From Phocaeicola barnesiae DSM 18169 = JCM 13652 (GTDB lineage Bacteria > Bacteroidota > Bacteroidia > Bacteroidales > Bacteroidaceae), in assembly GCF_000374585.1 (NCBI RefSeq), contig NZ_KB894653.1, forward strand, positions 62,001 through 126,000: 64,000 nucleotides of DNA, read 5' to 3'. Both the position numbers and the translations under genes were made by a program. Under the pieces are notes generated by a model. That model did not search any database, was not told where the DNA came from, and saw nothing but the letters and a program-made list of their open reading frames with translations. Below, piece after piece: positions 16,680 through 27,235 of this stretch (positions within the stretch are counted from its first letter, which is position 1; each line of letters begins with the position of its first letter).

Positions 16680-16937
16680 TTATGGGCTAATCAGTCGCTG
16701 TTTTTTACACCTTATTATATATGTCGGTGTAGGTTTAGGGGATATGTTTCTTGGGTGTTCATTAGAGAAGGGAGAGAATGGACAGACTTCTCGGCTACTT
16801 CTTCTGATTTTGTGCGTCTTAGTCGAAGTGCTATTGGGGCAATAATCAGCAGGTTGGAAATGAAATTCGGGAAAAAGGCAGGACTCTTCACAGAAAAAGT
16901 GTATCTTTACCGCTTGAAATCTCATGTTTATAGAACA

Positions 16938-18068
16938 ATGGCCATTAGAATTAAAAAGGTTAGCGACAAAAAAGAACTGAAAACCTTTATCCGCTTTAAT
17001 TACGAGTTATATAAAGACAATGCTTATTCGGTACCCGATTTGTACGATGACATGCTGAATACCTTCAGCCCTCAGAAGAATGCTGCCTTCGAGTTCTGCG
17101 AAGCAGATTATTTTCTGGCATACAAAGATAATAAGGTAGTGGGCCGTGTGGCAGCCATCATCAACAGACGTGCCAATGAAACCTGGAACAAGAAGGAGGT
17201 CCGTTTCGGATGGATTGATTTCATCGATGATTTGGAAGTATCGAAGGCTTTGCTGGATACTGTGGAAAAATGGGGAAAGGAACGGGGCATGGAAGCCATG
17301 GTGGGTCCGTTGGGTTTTACCGATATGGATGCCGAAGGTATGCTGGTGGAGGGATTCGACCAGTTGGGAACAATGGCGACTATCTACAACTACCCGTATT
17401 ATCCGGAACACATGCAGCGCCTGGGATTGGAAAAAGAAGCCGATTGGGTGGAATTCAAACTGACTGTACCCGATAAGCTCCCGGAGAAGTTTGTGCGTAT
17501 CTCCGAGATTATTCTACAGAAATATAAATTGAAAATCAAAAAGCTGAACCGCAAGGAGCTGAAAGAAAAGAATTACGGCCAGCGTATTTTCGACTTGATC
17601 AATGAAGCATACGCGCCGTTATACGGATATTCGCAGATGACTCAGCGTCAGATAGACCAGTACATCAAGATGTATCTGCCTTTGATTGACCTGCGGATGG
17701 TGTCATTGGTGGAGGACGAAGCCGGCGAACTGGTGGCAGTCGGTATTTCCATGCCGTCCTTGTCAGAAGCTCTTCAGAAAGCGAAGGGTAAGATGTTTCC
17801 TTTCGGTTGGTATCACTTGGTAAAAGCGCTGTTCATCAAGAAGCCGAAGGTGCTCGACCTGTTGCTGGTAGGTGTGAAGCCTGAATATCAGAGCAAGGGT
17901 GTCAATGCACTGTTGTTCTATGATTTGGTTCCGGTCTATCAGCAGATGGGATTCGAGTATGGAGAGAGCAATCCGGAACTGGAATTGAACAAGAAAGTCC
18001 AGGCTCAGTGGTCTGCTTTTGAATCGGTTCTGCATAAACGTCGCCGTGCATTCAAGAAGGTATTTTAA
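16938..18068 (+). CDS. GNAT-type acyltransferase family protein
   Basis: The 376-residue protein starts MAIRIKKVSDKKELKTFI at 16938. The open frame extends 116 codons further upstream through the palindrome cluster, but that part is not protein-like. The first third contains FEFCEADYFLAYKDNKVVGRVAAIIN, a GNAT-like beta hairpin, and the C-terminal part has LLLVGVKPEYQSKGVNALLFYDLV, resembling the V-x-P-x-x-x-G-x-G acyl-CoA loop, then YGESNPELELNKKVQAQW. It is conserved in Bacteroidetes as an N-acetyltransferase-like protein of unknown substrate. It lies 36 bases before parE on the same strand. Confidence 0.85.
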   Translation: MAIRIKKVSDKKELKTFIRFNYELYKDNAYSVPDLYDDMLNTFSPQKNAAFEFCEADYFLAYKDNKVVGRVAAIINRRANETWNKKEVRFGWIDFIDDLEVSKALLDTVEKWGKERGMEAMVGPLGFTDMDAEGMLVEGFDQLGTMATIYNYPYYPEHMQRLGLEKEADWVEFKLTVPDKLPEKFVRISEIILQKYKLKIKKLNRKELKEKNYGQRIFDLINEAYAPLYGYSQMTQRQIDQYIKMYLPLIDLRMVSLVEDEAGELVAVGISMPSLSEALQKAKGKMFPFGWYHLVKALFIKKPKVLDLLLVGVKPEYQSKGVNALLFYDLVPVYQQMGFEYGESNPELELNKKVQAQWSAFESVLHKRRRAFKKVF

Positions 18069-18104
18069 AAACGGATTAAACCCGGTTTAAAAAGCATATA
18101 AATC

Positions 18105-20042
18105 ATGATGGAAGAAATAAATTCACAGCCACAGAATCCGGTTTCATATACCGAAGAGAACATCCGCCATTTGAGCGATATGGAGCACGTGCGTACCCGT
18201 CCGGGTATGTATATCGGCCGGTTGGGCGACGGTTCACAGGCGGAGGACGGAATCTATGTCTTGCTGAAGGAAGTCATCGACAACAGCATCGACGAATTCA
18301 AGATGGGAGCGGGTAAGCGGATTGACATCCAGATGGAGGATAATCTGCGGGTTTCCGTACGCGACTATGGCCGGGGTATTCCGTTGGGAAGTCTGGTAGA
18401 TGCCGTGTCCATGTTGAATACGGGAGGTAAGTACGATACCAAGGCTTTCAAGAAGAGTGTCGGACTGAACGGTGTCGGTGCAAAGGCTGTGAATGCGTTG
18501 AGTAGCCGTTTCATTGCCCGGAGTGTGCGGGACGGACAGATGCGTGAGGCAATTTTTCAGAAAGGTGATTTGGTAAGCGATACCACACAAGCTACGACGG
18601 AGGAGAACGGTACCTATATCTTCTTCGAACCGGATGCTACCTTGTTCCTGAATTATCATTTCCGTCCCGAATTCATCGAGACCATGCTGCGTAACTATAC
18701 GTATCTGAATACCGGATTGGCCATCTACTACAACGGTCATCGGATTATCAGCCGCAACGGTCTGGAGGATTTGTTGAACGATAACATGACGGCGCCGGGA
18801 TTGTATCCGATAGTACACCTTACCGGCGAAGACATCGAAATCGCTTTTACCCACAGTTCACAATACGGAGAAGAATACTATTCGTTTGTAAACGGTCAGC
18901 ATACTACGCAGGGGGGTACACACCAGAGTGCCTTCAAGGAACACATCGCCCGTACCATCAAGGAGTTTTACGGCAAGAACCTGGAGTTTCAGGATATCCG
19001 TAACGGACTGGTGGCAGCTATTGCCATCAATGTGATTGAGCCGACTTTCGAAAGTCAGACTAAGATTAAGCTGGGTTCACTGACCATGGCGCCGGAGAAA
19101 GATTCCGATGGAAATCCGTATCCGTTGTCGGGTATCAGTGTCAACAAGTTTGTCGGCGATTTCATCAAGGAGAATGTGGACAATTACCTGCATAAACATG
19201 CCGATATTGCCGAAGTCCTGCTTCAGAAGATCCAGGAATCCGAGAAGGAACGGAAGGCCATTGCCGGTGTAACCAAGATAGCCCGCGAACGGGCCAAGAA
19301 AGCCAACCTGCACAACCGGAAACTGCGTGATTGCCGGATACACTTGAACGATGTGAAAGGTGGAAAGAAAGAAGACGATGAAAACGACCCGCGTCTGGAG
19401 AGTTCCATCTTCATTACTGAGGGAGATTCGGCCAGCGGTTCCATCACCAAGAGTCGTGATGTCAATACCCAGGCGGTATTCAGTCTGCGTGGTAAGCCGT
19501 TGAATTCTTTCGGACTGACCAAGAAGGTGGTGTACGAAAACGAGGAGTTCAACCTGCTTCAGGCAGCCTTGAACATCGAGGACGGACTGGACGGGCTTAG
19601 ATATAATAAGGTGATTGTAGCGACGGATGCCGATGTAGACGGTATGCATATCCGGCTGCTGATGATAACCTTCTTCCTGCAGTTCTTCCCGGATTTGATC
19701 AAGAAGGGGCACGTCTATATCCTGCAGACTCCACTGTTCCGTGTGCGGAACCGGAAGAAGGGAGTGTACGAGACCATTTATTGCTACTCGGAAGAAGAAC
19801 GGGTGGCAGCCATCGAGAAGTTGTCTCCGAATCCGGAGATTACCCGTTTTAAAGGTTTGGGAGAGATTTCTCCCGATGAGTTCCGCCATTTTATCGGTAA
19901 GGACATGCGTCTGGAACAGGTGACCCTGCGTAAGACGGATGCTGTAAAAGAATTGCTGGAGTTCTACATGGGAAAGAATACCATGGAGCGTCAGAACTTC
20001 ATTATCGATAACCTGGTGGTAGAAGAAGACATTGTAGATTGA
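18105..20042 (+). CDS. parE: DNA topoisomerase IV subunit B (type IIA topoisomerase ATPase subunit)
   Basis: A 645-residue GyrB/ParE protein. The GHKL ATPase region includes [34 protein letters not shown] and [14 protein letters not shown]. The transducer domain follows, with the QTKIKLGS segment. The Toprim domain carries [24 protein letters not shown] and [15 protein letters not shown], and the C-terminus has TRFKGLGEI. It unlinks replicated chromosomes with its partner ParC, which is not in this window. The call of ParE over GyrB rests on the N-terminus and on the neighbourhood (coaD and an S41 protease downstream), so the subunit assignment is a little less sure than the family. Either of two adjacent ATGs (18105, 18108) may be the start. 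Confidence 0.9.
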   Translation: MMEEINSQPQNPVSYTEENIRHLSDMEHVRTRPGMYIGRLGDGSQAEDGIYVLLKEVIDNSIDEFKMGAGKRIDIQMEDNLRVSVRDYGRGIPLGSLVDAVSMLNTGGKYDTKAFKKSVGLNGVGAKAVNALSSRFIARSVRDGQMREAIFQKGDLVSDTTQATTEENGTYIFFEPDATLFLNYHFRPEFIETMLRNYTYLNTGLAIYYNGHRIISRNGLEDLLNDNMTAPGLYPIVHLTGEDIEIAFTHSSQYGEEYYSFVNGQHTTQGGTHQSAFKEHIARTIKEFYGKNLEFQDIRNGLVAAIAINVIEPTFESQTKIKLGSLTMAPEKDSDGNPYPLSGISVNKFVGDFIKENVDNYLHKHADIAEVLLQKIQESEKERKAIAGVTKIARERAKKANLHNRKLRDCRIHLNDVKGGKKEDDENDPRLESSIFITEGDSASGSITKSRDVNTQAVFSLRGKPLNSFGLTKKVVYENEEFNLLQAALNIEDGLDGLRYNKVIVATDADVDGMHIRLLMITFFLQFFPDLIKKGHVYILQTPLFRVRNRKKGVYETIYCYSEEERVAAIEKLSPNPEITRFKGLGEISPDEFRHFIGKDMRLEQVTLRKTDAVKELLEFYMGKNTMERQNFIIDNLVVEEDIVD

Positions 20043-20052
20043 TAAGAAGAAA

Positions 20053-20505
20053 ATGAAGAAAGCGATATTTCCCGGCACGTTCGATCCGTTTACTATCGGA
20101 CATTTTTCTGTGGTGAAACGTGCCTTGACATTCATGGATGAAATAATTATCGGAATCGGTGTAAATGACAGCAAGCGTACCTGGTTTCCTACCGAGCGCA
20201 GGGTAGAGATGATACGCGCCCTGTATGCCGATGAGCCGCGTATCAGCGTGGAAGCTTACTCCGGACTGACCGTCGATTTTGCCCGTGAACGGGGAGCCGG
20301 TTTCATTATCCGGGGGATCCGTACGGTACACGATTTCGAGTACGAAGAGACCATTGCCGACATCAACCGGAAACTGGCGGGGGTTGAAACCATTCTGCTG
20401 TTTACCGAGCCGGAACTGACTTCCATCAGCTCTACCATTGTCCGTGAACTGTTGCAGTATGGTAAGGACGTATCTGCCTTCCTGCCCGAAGGAATGAAGA
20501 TTTGA
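20053..20505 (+). CDS. coaD: Pantetheine-phosphate adenylyltransferase
   Basis: The 150-residue protein begins [21 protein letters not shown], with the nucleotidyltransferase TxGH motif (TIGH), and has [14 protein letters not shown] and the ISSTIVREL motif near the end, both diagnostic for CoaD. It transfers AMP from ATP to 4'-phosphopantetheine, the penultimate step of coenzyme A synthesis. It lies 10 bases after parE and 28 bases before the S41 protease gene, so the three are likely one operon. Confidence 0.97.
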   Translation: MKKAIFPGTFDPFTIGHFSVVKRALTFMDEIIIGIGVNDSKRTWFPTERRVEMIRALYADEPRISVEAYSGLTVDFARERGAGFIIRGIRTVHDFEYEETIADINRKLAGVETILLFTEPELTSISSTIVRELLQYGKDVSAFLPEGMKI

Positions 20506-20533
20506 GTGTAGTTCGTTTAAAATCAGAGAGAAT

Positions 20534-22123
20534 ATGCAGAAAAGAATACTGATGCTGTTGGGAGCGCTTGCCTTGTGGACAGGTGCTTCGTGGGCACAGA
20601 ATAAGTTGTTGGACTCGCCGGCACGGAAACTCCAGTTGGCCGAGTTTGCCATTTCCAACCTGTACGTAGACAAGGTGGATGAAGGCGAAATAGTAGAGAC
20701 CGCCATTATCAGTATGCTGGAGAAACTGGACCCGCATTCCACTTATTCCAATCCGGAAGAGGTGAAGAAGCTGAATGAGCCGTTGCAAGGAAATTTTGAG
20801 GGAATCGGTATCCAGTTCAACATGGCTACGGATACGCTGTTTGTCATTCAGCCTGTTTCCGGCGGACCGTCTGAAAAGGTAGGTATTCTGGCAGGAGACC
20901 GTATCATCGAAGTGAACGATACCGTAATTGCCGGAGTGAAGATGTCTACCGACGATGTGATGCGTCGCCTGCGGGGACCGAAGGGGTCGAAAGTAACTGT
21001 CAAGATACAGCGCCAGGGAACTGCCGGATTGCTTCCGTTTACGATTACCCGTGACAAGATTCCGGTATATAGTCTGGATGCTGCCTATATGGTCAATTCT
21101 TCGGTGGGTTATATCCGCATCAACCGTTTTGCGGCAACTACCGGCGATGAATTCATGGAGGCGTTGAAGAAGCTCCAGAAGAAAGGGATGAAGGACCTGA
21201 TACTCGACTTGCAGGGAAACGGTGGAGGTTACCTGAATGCGGCTATCGACCTGTGCGACCAGTTGCTGGGGCGTAAGGAATTGATTGTCTATACCGAAGG
21301 CCGCCGGAATCCGCGTTCGGAATTCGAAGCCAAAGGCGACGGCGCTTTCCAGAACGGACGGTTGGTTGTGCTGGTTGACGAATATTCCGCTTCCGCCAGT
21401 GAGATTGTGACAGGAGCAGTCCAAGATTGGGACCGTGGCATCGTAGTAGGTCGTCGTACTTTTGGTAAAGGACTGGTACAGCGTCCGATTGACCTGCCTG
21501 ACGGTTCGATGATCCGTCTGACCGTAGCCCGTTATTATACGCCTTCCGGCCGCTGCATCCAGAAGCCGTACGAGAGTATCGAGCAGTATAACAAGGACTT
21601 GATTGATCGCTATAATCGGGGTGAAATGGTCAGTGCAGACAGCATTCACTTTCCTGATTCTCTGAAGTTCAAGACCAAGAAACTGGGACGGACCGTATAC
21701 GGTGGAGGAGGTATCATGCCCGATTATTTCGTGCCGATCGATACGACGTATTATACCGATTATTATTTGGCTTTGCGTGATAAGGGCGCGATTGTGAACT
21801 ATAACATCAAGCTGATTGACCGCCATCGGAACGAATGGCTGAAGGAATACAAGAATTTCGACAATTTCAACCGGAAATTCGAGATTACGGAACCGATGCT
21901 CCAGGAGCTGATCGAGTTGGGAAAGGGTATGAACATCGAGTTCAAGGAAGAAGAATACCAGACAGCCCTTCCGTTGTTGAAAACCCAGATGAAGGCATTG
22001 ATAGCCCGTGATCTGTGGGATATGAGTGAATATTATCAGGTCATCAATACATTGAGCGACAGCATGCAGAAAGCGCTTGAACTGCTTTCACAACCCGGGT
22101 TGAACTTTCCGCGGAGAGAGTAG
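20534..22123 (+). CDS. S41 family C-terminal processing peptidase
   Basis: The 529-residue protein starts with a signal peptide (MQKRILMLLGALALWTGASW, cleavage likely after AQ at 21-22). A PDZ domain covers about residues 82-172 (EGIGIQFN, GDRIIEVND). The S41 protease core has LDLQGNGGG, the catalytic serine S287 in EYSASASEI and the catalytic lysine K312 in TFGKGLVQ, 25 residues apart as in Prc/CtpA. The C-terminal part is a helical extension. It is a periplasmic carboxyl-terminal processing protease with unknown substrates. It follows coaD in the parE operon and is followed by a strong terminator. Confidence 0.95.
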   Translation: MQKRILMLLGALALWTGASWAQNKLLDSPARKLQLAEFAISNLYVDKVDEGEIVETAIISMLEKLDPHSTYSNPEEVKKLNEPLQGNFEGIGIQFNMATDTLFVIQPVSGGPSEKVGILAGDRIIEVNDTVIAGVKMSTDDVMRRLRGPKGSKVTVKIQRQGTAGLLPFTITRDKIPVYSLDAAYMVNSSVGYIRINRFAATTGDEFMEALKKLQKKGMKDLILDLQGNGGGYLNAAIDLCDQLLGRKELIVYTEGRRNPRSEFEAKGDGAFQNGRLVVLVDEYSASASEIVTGAVQDWDRGIVVGRRTFGKGLVQRPIDLPDGSMIRLTVARYYTPSGRCIQKPYESIEQYNKDLIDRYNRGEMVSADSIHFPDSLKFKTKKLGRTVYGGGGIMPDYFVPIDTTYYTDYYLALRDKGAIVNYNIKLIDRHRNEWLKEYKNFDNFNRKFEITEPMLQELIELGKGMNIEFKEEEYQTALPLLKTQMKALIARDLWDMSEYYQVINTLSDSMQKALELLSQPGLNFPRRE

Positions 22124-22149
22124 CGGATTGTTGTCCGGTTTGCAGAGAG

Positions 22150-22187
22150 GCCGCCTTTTCGGAATGAAAAGATTCCGGAAAGGCGGC
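22150..22187 (+). terminator. Terminator of the parE-coaD-S41 operon
   Basis: A 16-bp stem with one non-canonical pair (22150-22165 with 22172-22187) and a 6-base loop, about 26 bases after the stop codon. The following T-run is weak (TTCTGTATCT). Confidence 0.75.
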
Positions 22188-22277
22188 TTCTGTATCTAAT
22201 TGACTGAAATAACGGGAAAAACGCTCAAAAAAATACGTATTTCTGCCCCGCTAATAAAGAATTATTTCCTTAATTCC

Positions 22278-22308
22278 TTGTGATTTCTGAGGAAAACTTC
22301 TAATTTTG
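22278..22308 (+). promoter_or_regulatory. Promoter of frdCAB
   Basis: TTG at 22278-22280, a 20-base spacer and TAATTTTG at 22301-22308, a close match to the Bacteroidetes consensus. The leader to the frdC ATG at 22379 is about 65 bases and A/T-rich. Confidence 0.75.
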
Positions 22309-22378
22309 TTTCCGTAAATACGTGTGAACCGACGAATTTTTTAGTTTAAACAATTAAATAATTTAAAATCAATCATTT

Positions 22379-23068
22379 ATGTGGTTAAGTAATTCATCTA
22401 TTGGAAGGAAAGTGGTGATGAGTGTAACAGGTATCGCCCTTGTCCTGTTTCTGACATTTCACATGGCGATGAACCTTGTTGCGCTTTTCTCTGCGGAAGG
22501 TTACAACATGGTTTGTGAATTCCTGGGTGCTAACTGGTACGCACTGGTTGCTACAGTGGGTCTGGCTGCCTTGTTTGTTATTCACATCATTTACGCTTTC
22601 TGGTTGACAATTCAGAACCGTGCCGCTCGCGGTAACGAACGTTATGCTGTCAACACGCGTCCTAAAAACGTAGAATGGGCTTCACAGAACATGTTGGCTC
22701 TGGGTGTGATCGTTATCTTGGGTCTGGCCCTGCACTTCTACAACTTCTGGTACAAAATGCAGTTCGCTGAAATCGTCGGCAATCCGATGATGGGAGGTCT
22801 TCATGCTGCTGACGGTTACGGTTATATCATGCAGACTTTTGCAAGTCCGGTATTCTTTGTGCTGTATCTGGTATGGTTGGCTGCTTTGTGGTTCCACTTG
22901 ACTCACGGTTTCTGGAGTTCTATGCAGACTTTGGGTTGGAACAACACCATTTGGATCAACCGTTGGAAATGCATCTCTAACATCTATGCTACTATTATCG
23001 TATTGGGCTTTGCTCTGGTAGCTGTAGTTTTCTTCTGCAAGAATTTGATGGGATGCGGTGCTTGCTAA
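22379..23068 (+). CDS. frdC: Fumarate reductase/succinate dehydrogenase cytochrome b subunit
   Basis: A 229-residue membrane protein with five hydrophobic helices (about residues 13-38, 52-77, 103-125, 153-178 and 201-223). Histidines in the helices (FHMAMN, VIHIIYAFW, LHFYNFW, WFHLTHGFW) are suitable axial ligands for two hemes. This is the single-anchor, diheme type B architecture known from Wolinella and Bacillus. It anchors FrdAB and exchanges electrons with the quinone pool. The three genes run frdC-frdA-frdB with gaps of 32 and 35 bases, and share codon use typical of highly expressed genes (GGT, CGT, GCT rich). In an anaerobe of this kind the physiological direction is probably fumarate reduction. 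Confidence 0.95.
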   Translation: MWLSNSSIGRKVVMSVTGIALVLFLTFHMAMNLVALFSAEGYNMVCEFLGANWYALVATVGLAALFVIHIIYAFWLTIQNRAARGNERYAVNTRPKNVEWASQNMLALGVIVILGLALHFYNFWYKMQFAEIVGNPMMGGLHAADGYGYIMQTFASPVFFVLYLVWLAALWFHLTHGFWSSMQTLGWNNTIWINRWKCISNIYATIIVLGFALVAVVFFCKNLMGCGAC

Positions 23069-23100
23069 TTAACGTGTAACTGATTAAAATTGAAAACATT

Positions 23101-25083
23101 ATGACTAAGATAATCGATTCTAAGATTCCTGAAGGCCCGATAGCTGAGAAATGGACCAACTATAAAGCTCACCAGAAATTGGTTAACCCGGCTAACAAAC
23201 GCCGTCTGGACATCATCGTTGTAGGTACAGGATTGGCAGGTGCTTCTGCTGCTGCTTCTTTGGGTGAAATGGGATTCCGTGTATTCAACTTCTGTATTCA
23301 GGATTCTCCGCGTCGTGCTCACTCTATCGCTGCACAGGGTGGTATCAACGCTGCAAAGAACTACCAGAACGATGGTGACTCTATCTATCGTCTTTTCTAT
23401 GATACTGTAAAGGGTGGTGACTACCGTGCCCGTGAAGCTAACGTTTACCGTCTGGCTGAAGTATCAAACAATATTATCGACCAGTGCGTAGCACAGGGTG
23501 TTCCTTTCGCCCGTGAATACGGTGGTACATTGGCTAACCGTTCATTCGGTGGTGCTCAGGTATCTCGTACATTCTACGCTAAAGGTCAGACCGGTCAGCA
23601 GCTGTTGCTGGGTGCTTATTCAGCATTGAGCCGTCAGGTAGGTGCAGGTACTGTTAAGTTGTACACTCGTTACGAAATGGAAGACATCGTTATCGTAGAC
23701 GGTCGTGCACGTGGTATCATCGCCAAGAACCTGGTAACTGGTAAACTGGAACGTTTTGCCGCTCACGCCGTAGTTATCGCTACCGGTGGTTATGGTAACG
23801 CTTACTTCCTGTCAACCAACGCTATGGCTTGTAACTGTACAGCTGCTATGGCTTGCTACCGTAAAGGTGCATGGTTCGCTAACCCGGCTTACGTACAGAT
23901 TCACCCGACTTGTATCCCGGTACACGGTGACAAGCAGTCTAAGTTGACTTTGATGTCTGAATCTCTGCGTAACGATGGTCGTATCTGGGTTCCGAAGAAA
24001 CTGGAAGATGCAAAAGCTTTGCAGGCTGGAACCAAGAAGGGTAGCGATATTCCGGAAGAAGACCGTGACTACTATCTGGAACGCCGTTATCCGGCATTCG
24101 GTAACCTGGTTCCGCGTGACGTTGCTTCACGTGCCGCTAAGGAACGTTGCGACCATGGCTTCGGTGTAAACAACACAGGTCTGGCTGTATTTCTTGACTT
24201 CTCTGAAAGTATCGAACGTCTGGGTATCGATGTCGTTCGCCAGCGTTACGGTAACTTGTTCGATATGTACGAAGAAATCACTGACGTGAATCCGGGTGAA
24301 CTGGCTAAGGAAATCAACGGCGTGAAATATTACAACCCGATGATGATTTATCCGGCTATCCACTATACAATGGGTGGTATCTGGGTTGACTACGAACTCC
24401 AGACTTCTATCAAGGGTCTGTTCGCTATCGGTGAATGTAACTTCTCTGACCACGGTGCTAACCGTCTGGGTGCTTCTGCATTGATGCAGGGATTGGCCGA
24501 CGGTTACTTCGTATTGCCTTATACTATCCAGAACTATCTGGCTGACCAGATTACTGTTCCTCGCTTCTCTACTGACCTGCCTGAATTCGCAGAAGCAGAA
24601 AAAGCTGTTCAGGCTAAGATTGACCACCTGATGAACATCAAGGGTAAGAAGTCTGTAGATTCTATCCACAAGGAATTGGGCCGTATCATGTGGGAATATG
24701 TAGGTATGGGCCGTACTGCTGAAGGTTTGAAGACTGGTTTGGCTAAACTGAAAGAAGTCCGTAAGGAATTCGAAACAGAACTGTTCATCCCGGGTTCTAA
24801 GGAAGGTTTGAACGTTGAGTTGGATAAGGCTATCCGTCTGAATGACTTTATCACCATGGGTGAACTGATTGCTTACGATGCTTTGAACCGTAACGAATCT
24901 TGCGGTGGTCACTTCCGTGAAGAGTACCAGACAGAAGAAGGCGAAGCAAAACGTGATGACGAAAACTTCTTCTATGTAGCTTGCTGGGAATACCAGGGAA
25001 GCGACGATAAGGCTCCGGTATTGTACAAGGAACCGTTGGTATACGAAGCTATCAAGGTACAGACTCGTAACTACAAGAGCTAA
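23101..25083 (+). CDS. frdA: Fumarate reductase/succinate dehydrogenase flavoprotein subunit
   Basis: A 660-residue flavoprotein. The dinucleotide fold [19 protein letters not shown] is at about 40-58; H74 in [12 protein letters not shown] is the expected site of covalent FAD attachment. Catalytic-domain elements include the [10 protein letters not shown] stretch, [14 protein letters not shown] and the [12 protein letters not shown] and [21 protein letters not shown] segments. The catalytic subunit interconverts fumarate and succinate. The length fits type B enzymes rather than the shorter E. coli FrdA. It lies between frdC and frdB and has the same high-expression codon bias. Confidence 0.97.
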   Translation: MTKIIDSKIPEGPIAEKWTNYKAHQKLVNPANKRRLDIIVVGTGLAGASAAASLGEMGFRVFNFCIQDSPRRAHSIAAQGGINAAKNYQNDGDSIYRLFYDTVKGGDYRAREANVYRLAEVSNNIIDQCVAQGVPFAREYGGTLANRSFGGAQVSRTFYAKGQTGQQLLLGAYSALSRQVGAGTVKLYTRYEMEDIVIVDGRARGIIAKNLVTGKLERFAAHAVVIATGGYGNAYFLSTNAMACNCTAAMACYRKGAWFANPAYVQIHPTCIPVHGDKQSKLTLMSESLRNDGRIWVPKKLEDAKALQAGTKKGSDIPEEDRDYYLERRYPAFGNLVPRDVASRAAKERCDHGFGVNNTGLAVFLDFSESIERLGIDVVRQRYGNLFDMYEEITDVNPGELAKEINGVKYYNPMMIYPAIHYTMGGIWVDYELQTSIKGLFAIGECNFSDHGANRLGASALMQGLADGYFVLPYTIQNYLADQITVPRFSTDLPEFAEAEKAVQAKIDHLMNIKGKKSVDSIHKELGRIMWEYVGMGRTAEGLKTGLAKLKEVRKEFETELFIPGSKEGLNVELDKAIRLNDFITMGELIAYDALNRNESCGGHFREEYQTEEGEAKRDDENFFYVACWEYQGSDDKAPVLYKEPLVYEAIKVQTRNYKS

Positions 25084-25118
25084 TCAGTGAAGTTAAACAA
25101 TTAAAGAATCTAAGTAAA

Positions 25119-25874
25119 ATGGATAAAAATATATCATTTACGCTGAAAGTTTGGCGTCAGAACGGACCGAAAGATAAAGGTCATTTCGATACATTCCAGA
25201 TGAAGGATATCCCGGGCGATACTTCATTCCTGGAAATGCTGGATATCTTGAATGAACAGTTGATTGAAGAAGGTAAAGAACCGGTAGTGTTCGACCACGA
25301 CTGTCGTGAAGGTATCTGTGGTATGTGTTCTTTGTATATCAACGGACATCCGCACGGACCTGCTACAGGTGCTACAACTTGTCAGATTTACATGCGTCGT
25401 TTCAAAGACGGTGATGTAATCACTGTTGAACCGTGGCGTTCTGCCGGTTTCCCGGTTATCAAGGACTTGATGGTAGACCGTACAGCTTACGATAAGATTA
25501 TGCAGGCTGGTGGTTTCATCAGTGTACGTACAGGTGCTCCTCAGGATGCTAACGCTATCCTGATTCCGAAACCGATTGCTGACGAAGCTATGGATGCTGC
25601 TTCTTGTATCGGTTGTGGTGCTTGTGTTGCTGCTTGTAAGAATGGTTCAGCTATGTTGTTTGTTTCTGCAAAGGTTAGCCAGTTGAACCTGTTGCCTCAG
25701 GGTAAACCGGAAGCTTTGCGTCGTGCAAAAGCCATGATTGCAAAGATGGATGAATTGGGATTCGGTAACTGTACAAACACTCGTGCTTGTGAAGCTGAAT
25801 GTCCGAAATGTGTTTCTATCAGCAACATCGCTCGTTTGAACCGCGACTTTATCAAAGCTAAACTGAAAGACTAA
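25119..25874 (+). CDS. frdB: Fumarate reductase/succinate dehydrogenase iron-sulfur subunit
   Basis: A 251-residue protein with the three-cluster layout. The N-terminal ferredoxin fold binds [2Fe-2S] through CREGICGMC and a later C in ATTCQIY. The C-terminal domain has [12 protein letters not shown], for the [4Fe-4S] cluster, and [16 protein letters not shown], which completes the [3Fe-4S]/[4Fe-4S] set. It passes electrons between FAD in FrdA and the hemes in FrdC. It is last in the operon and followed 35 bases later by a strong terminator. Confidence 0.97.
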   Translation: MDKNISFTLKVWRQNGPKDKGHFDTFQMKDIPGDTSFLEMLDILNEQLIEEGKEPVVFDHDCREGICGMCSLYINGHPHGPATGATTCQIYMRRFKDGDVITVEPWRSAGFPVIKDLMVDRTAYDKIMQAGGFISVRTGAPQDANAILIPKPIADEAMDAASCIGCGACVAACKNGSAMLFVSAKVSQLNLLPQGKPEALRRAKAMIAKMDELGFGNCTNTRACEAECPKCVSISNIARLNRDFIKAKLKD

Positions 25875-25908
25875 GCTGATTTTTATCGGCTTATCGCTGA
25901 TACATTGA

Positions 25909-25943
25909 AAATCCCCGTCGATTGGCTTCGGCGGGGATTTTTT
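25909..25943 (+). terminator. Terminator of frdCAB
   Basis: A 12-bp stem with one G-U pair (25909-25920 with 25929-25940) and an 8-base loop run into a six-T run. Confidence 0.9.
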
Positions 25944-26012
25944 GTAGGAAAAGTTAAGGAAACTGTAAATCGTAAAAAATGGCTAATGTATAAATATTTT
26001 CCAAAGATATGT

Positions 26013-26043
26013 TTTGAATTTATGTGTGTTGTTTATACTTTCG
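26013..26043 (+). promoter_or_regulatory. Orphan promoter downstream of frdB
   Basis: TTTG at 26013-26016, a 19-base spacer and TACTTTCG at 26036-26043 (one mismatch to TAnnTTTG). No plus-strand gene follows; the next gene is dprA on the other strand. It would drive the short transcript ending at 26114. Confidence 0.55.
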
Positions 26044-26048
26044 CGCCG

Positions 26049-26114
26049 TGATTTTTTTCATAGTATTAGATTTAAGGTTAACAAGGTTGGGGCAAGGCGT
26101 TGTCCCATTTTTTT
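26049..26114 (+). ncRNA. Candidate small RNA of about 65 nt
   Basis: The segment is bounded by a well-spaced promoter (26013-26043) and a compact intrinsic terminator: an 8-bp stem (26088-26095 with 26100-26107, one G-U pair), loop GGCG and seven Ts (26108-26114). It contains no open frame of note. It lies between the frdCAB terminator and the convergent dprA stop codon. Its 3' end abuts the dprA 3' end, so an antisense or independent trans-acting role are both possible. No known RNA family was recognised. Confidence 0.45.
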
Positions 26115-26116
26115 GT

Positions 26117-27235
26117 CTATAAGAGGCGATACATGCCACCTGCCAGTGTCCGTATGACTCCTTTCATTTCCAGTTCGAACAAGATACTGGTTATCCGGTT
26201 GATAGGTATGTTGGTTTCTACTACCAGCGTGTTGATTTGTAGACCGTCCGGATGTTTTTCCAATAACTTACAGATAGTGCTTTCCTCGTCGGATAGTTCC
26301 GGAAAGAGTTGACGTTGAATGGTGGCAGGTGCAGTGGGTTGTACATCCCAGTTCATCGCTTTTATCAGTTCTTCCGCACTTTGCAGCAATACCGCCCGGT
26401 TATTTCGGATAAGTTGGTTACAACCGGCAGAATAAGGAGCGTCTATCCGGCCAGGGAAGGCAAAGCAATCCCGGTGATAACTTTCTGCGATGTCCGCAGT
26501 AATTAAAGCTCCGCCTTTTTCGGCTGATTCTACGACAATGGTGGCATCACTGATACCGGCAATAATCCGGTTTCTTCGGACAAAGTTTTGTCGGTCAGGA
26601 TTAGTACCGCTAGGAAATTCTGTTAATAATCCCCCTTGCTGAAGCATTTGTACAGCTGTTTGTCTATGTACAGCCGGATAGATGCGGTCCAGTCCATGTG
26701 CCAATACGCCTACTGTATCGAATCCGCATTCCAACGCACAACGGTGTGCCTGAATGTCAATACCGTAGGCCAGTCCGCTTACTATCAAGACATCCGGAAG
26801 CAATTCTTGTAGGTCGTGCATGAAGTTGCGACAGATTTCTTTTCCATAATCGGTGGCATGTCGGGTACCCACCAGGTTGATGACATGCAGTCGGTTCAAA
26901 TCGGCTGTACCCCGATAGAACAGGGCGAGGGGGGCGTCATCACATTCACGCAGGCGGGAAGGATAGGCCTCATCTTGCTGGGTCAGACACGTTATCTGGT
27001 TCTTTTCGGCAAATTCCAGTTCAGCTTCGGCCAGACGGATGGCTTCATCGGCATGGCTTATCAAGGCTTCCTGGATACGTGGAGTTATTTCGGGAATCAG
27101 GTCCGGTAGATGACTGGTCTGCCGGAATAAGACCGTAGCATTTCCTGCTGCCTGCAACAGGTGACGGGCTCCGATGAGTCCCAGTCCGGGAATCCGTGTC
27201 AGAGCCAGGGTATGGATGGTCTCTTCGGCTTTCAT
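26117..27235 (-). CDS. dprA: DNA-processing protein DprA (DNA uptake/recombination mediator)
   Basis: A 372-residue DprA. The N-terminal SAM-like helical region (LALTRIPGLGLIGARHLL) is followed by the extended Rossmann fold with NLVGTRHATDYGK, VSGLAYGIDIQAHRCAL, PSGTNPDRQNFVRRNRIIAG and GALITADIAE. The C-terminal winged helix (about residues 310-372) ends GVIRTLAGGMYRLL. DprA loads RecA on incoming single-stranded DNA in transformable bacteria and is widely conserved in others. Its ATG overlaps the stop of the upstream thioesterase gene (ATGA), so the two are translationally coupled. Confidence 0.96.
   Translation of the reverse strand: MKAEETIHTLALTRIPGLGLIGARHLLQAAGNATVLFRQTSHLPDLIPEITPRIQEALISHADEAIRLAEAELEFAEKNQITCLTQQDEAYPSRLRECDDAPLALFYRGTADLNRLHVINLVGTRHATDYGKEICRNFMHDLQELLPDVLIVSGLAYGIDIQAHRCALECGFDTVGVLAHGLDRIYPAVHRQTAVQMLQQGGLLTEFPSGTNPDRQNFVRRNRIIAGISDATIVVESAEKGGALITADIAESYHRDCFAFPGRIDAPYSAGCNQLIRNNRAVLLQSAEELIKAMNWDVQPTAPATIQRQLFPELSDEESTICKLLEKHPDGLQINTLVVETNIPINRITSILFELEMKGVIRTLAGGMYRLL

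Noticed and set aside
16590..16937. Upstream extension of the GNAT-like protein
   Set aside because: The extra 116 codons run through the palindrome cluster and give cysteine- and arginine-rich low-quality sequence; the family starts at MAIRIKKVSD.
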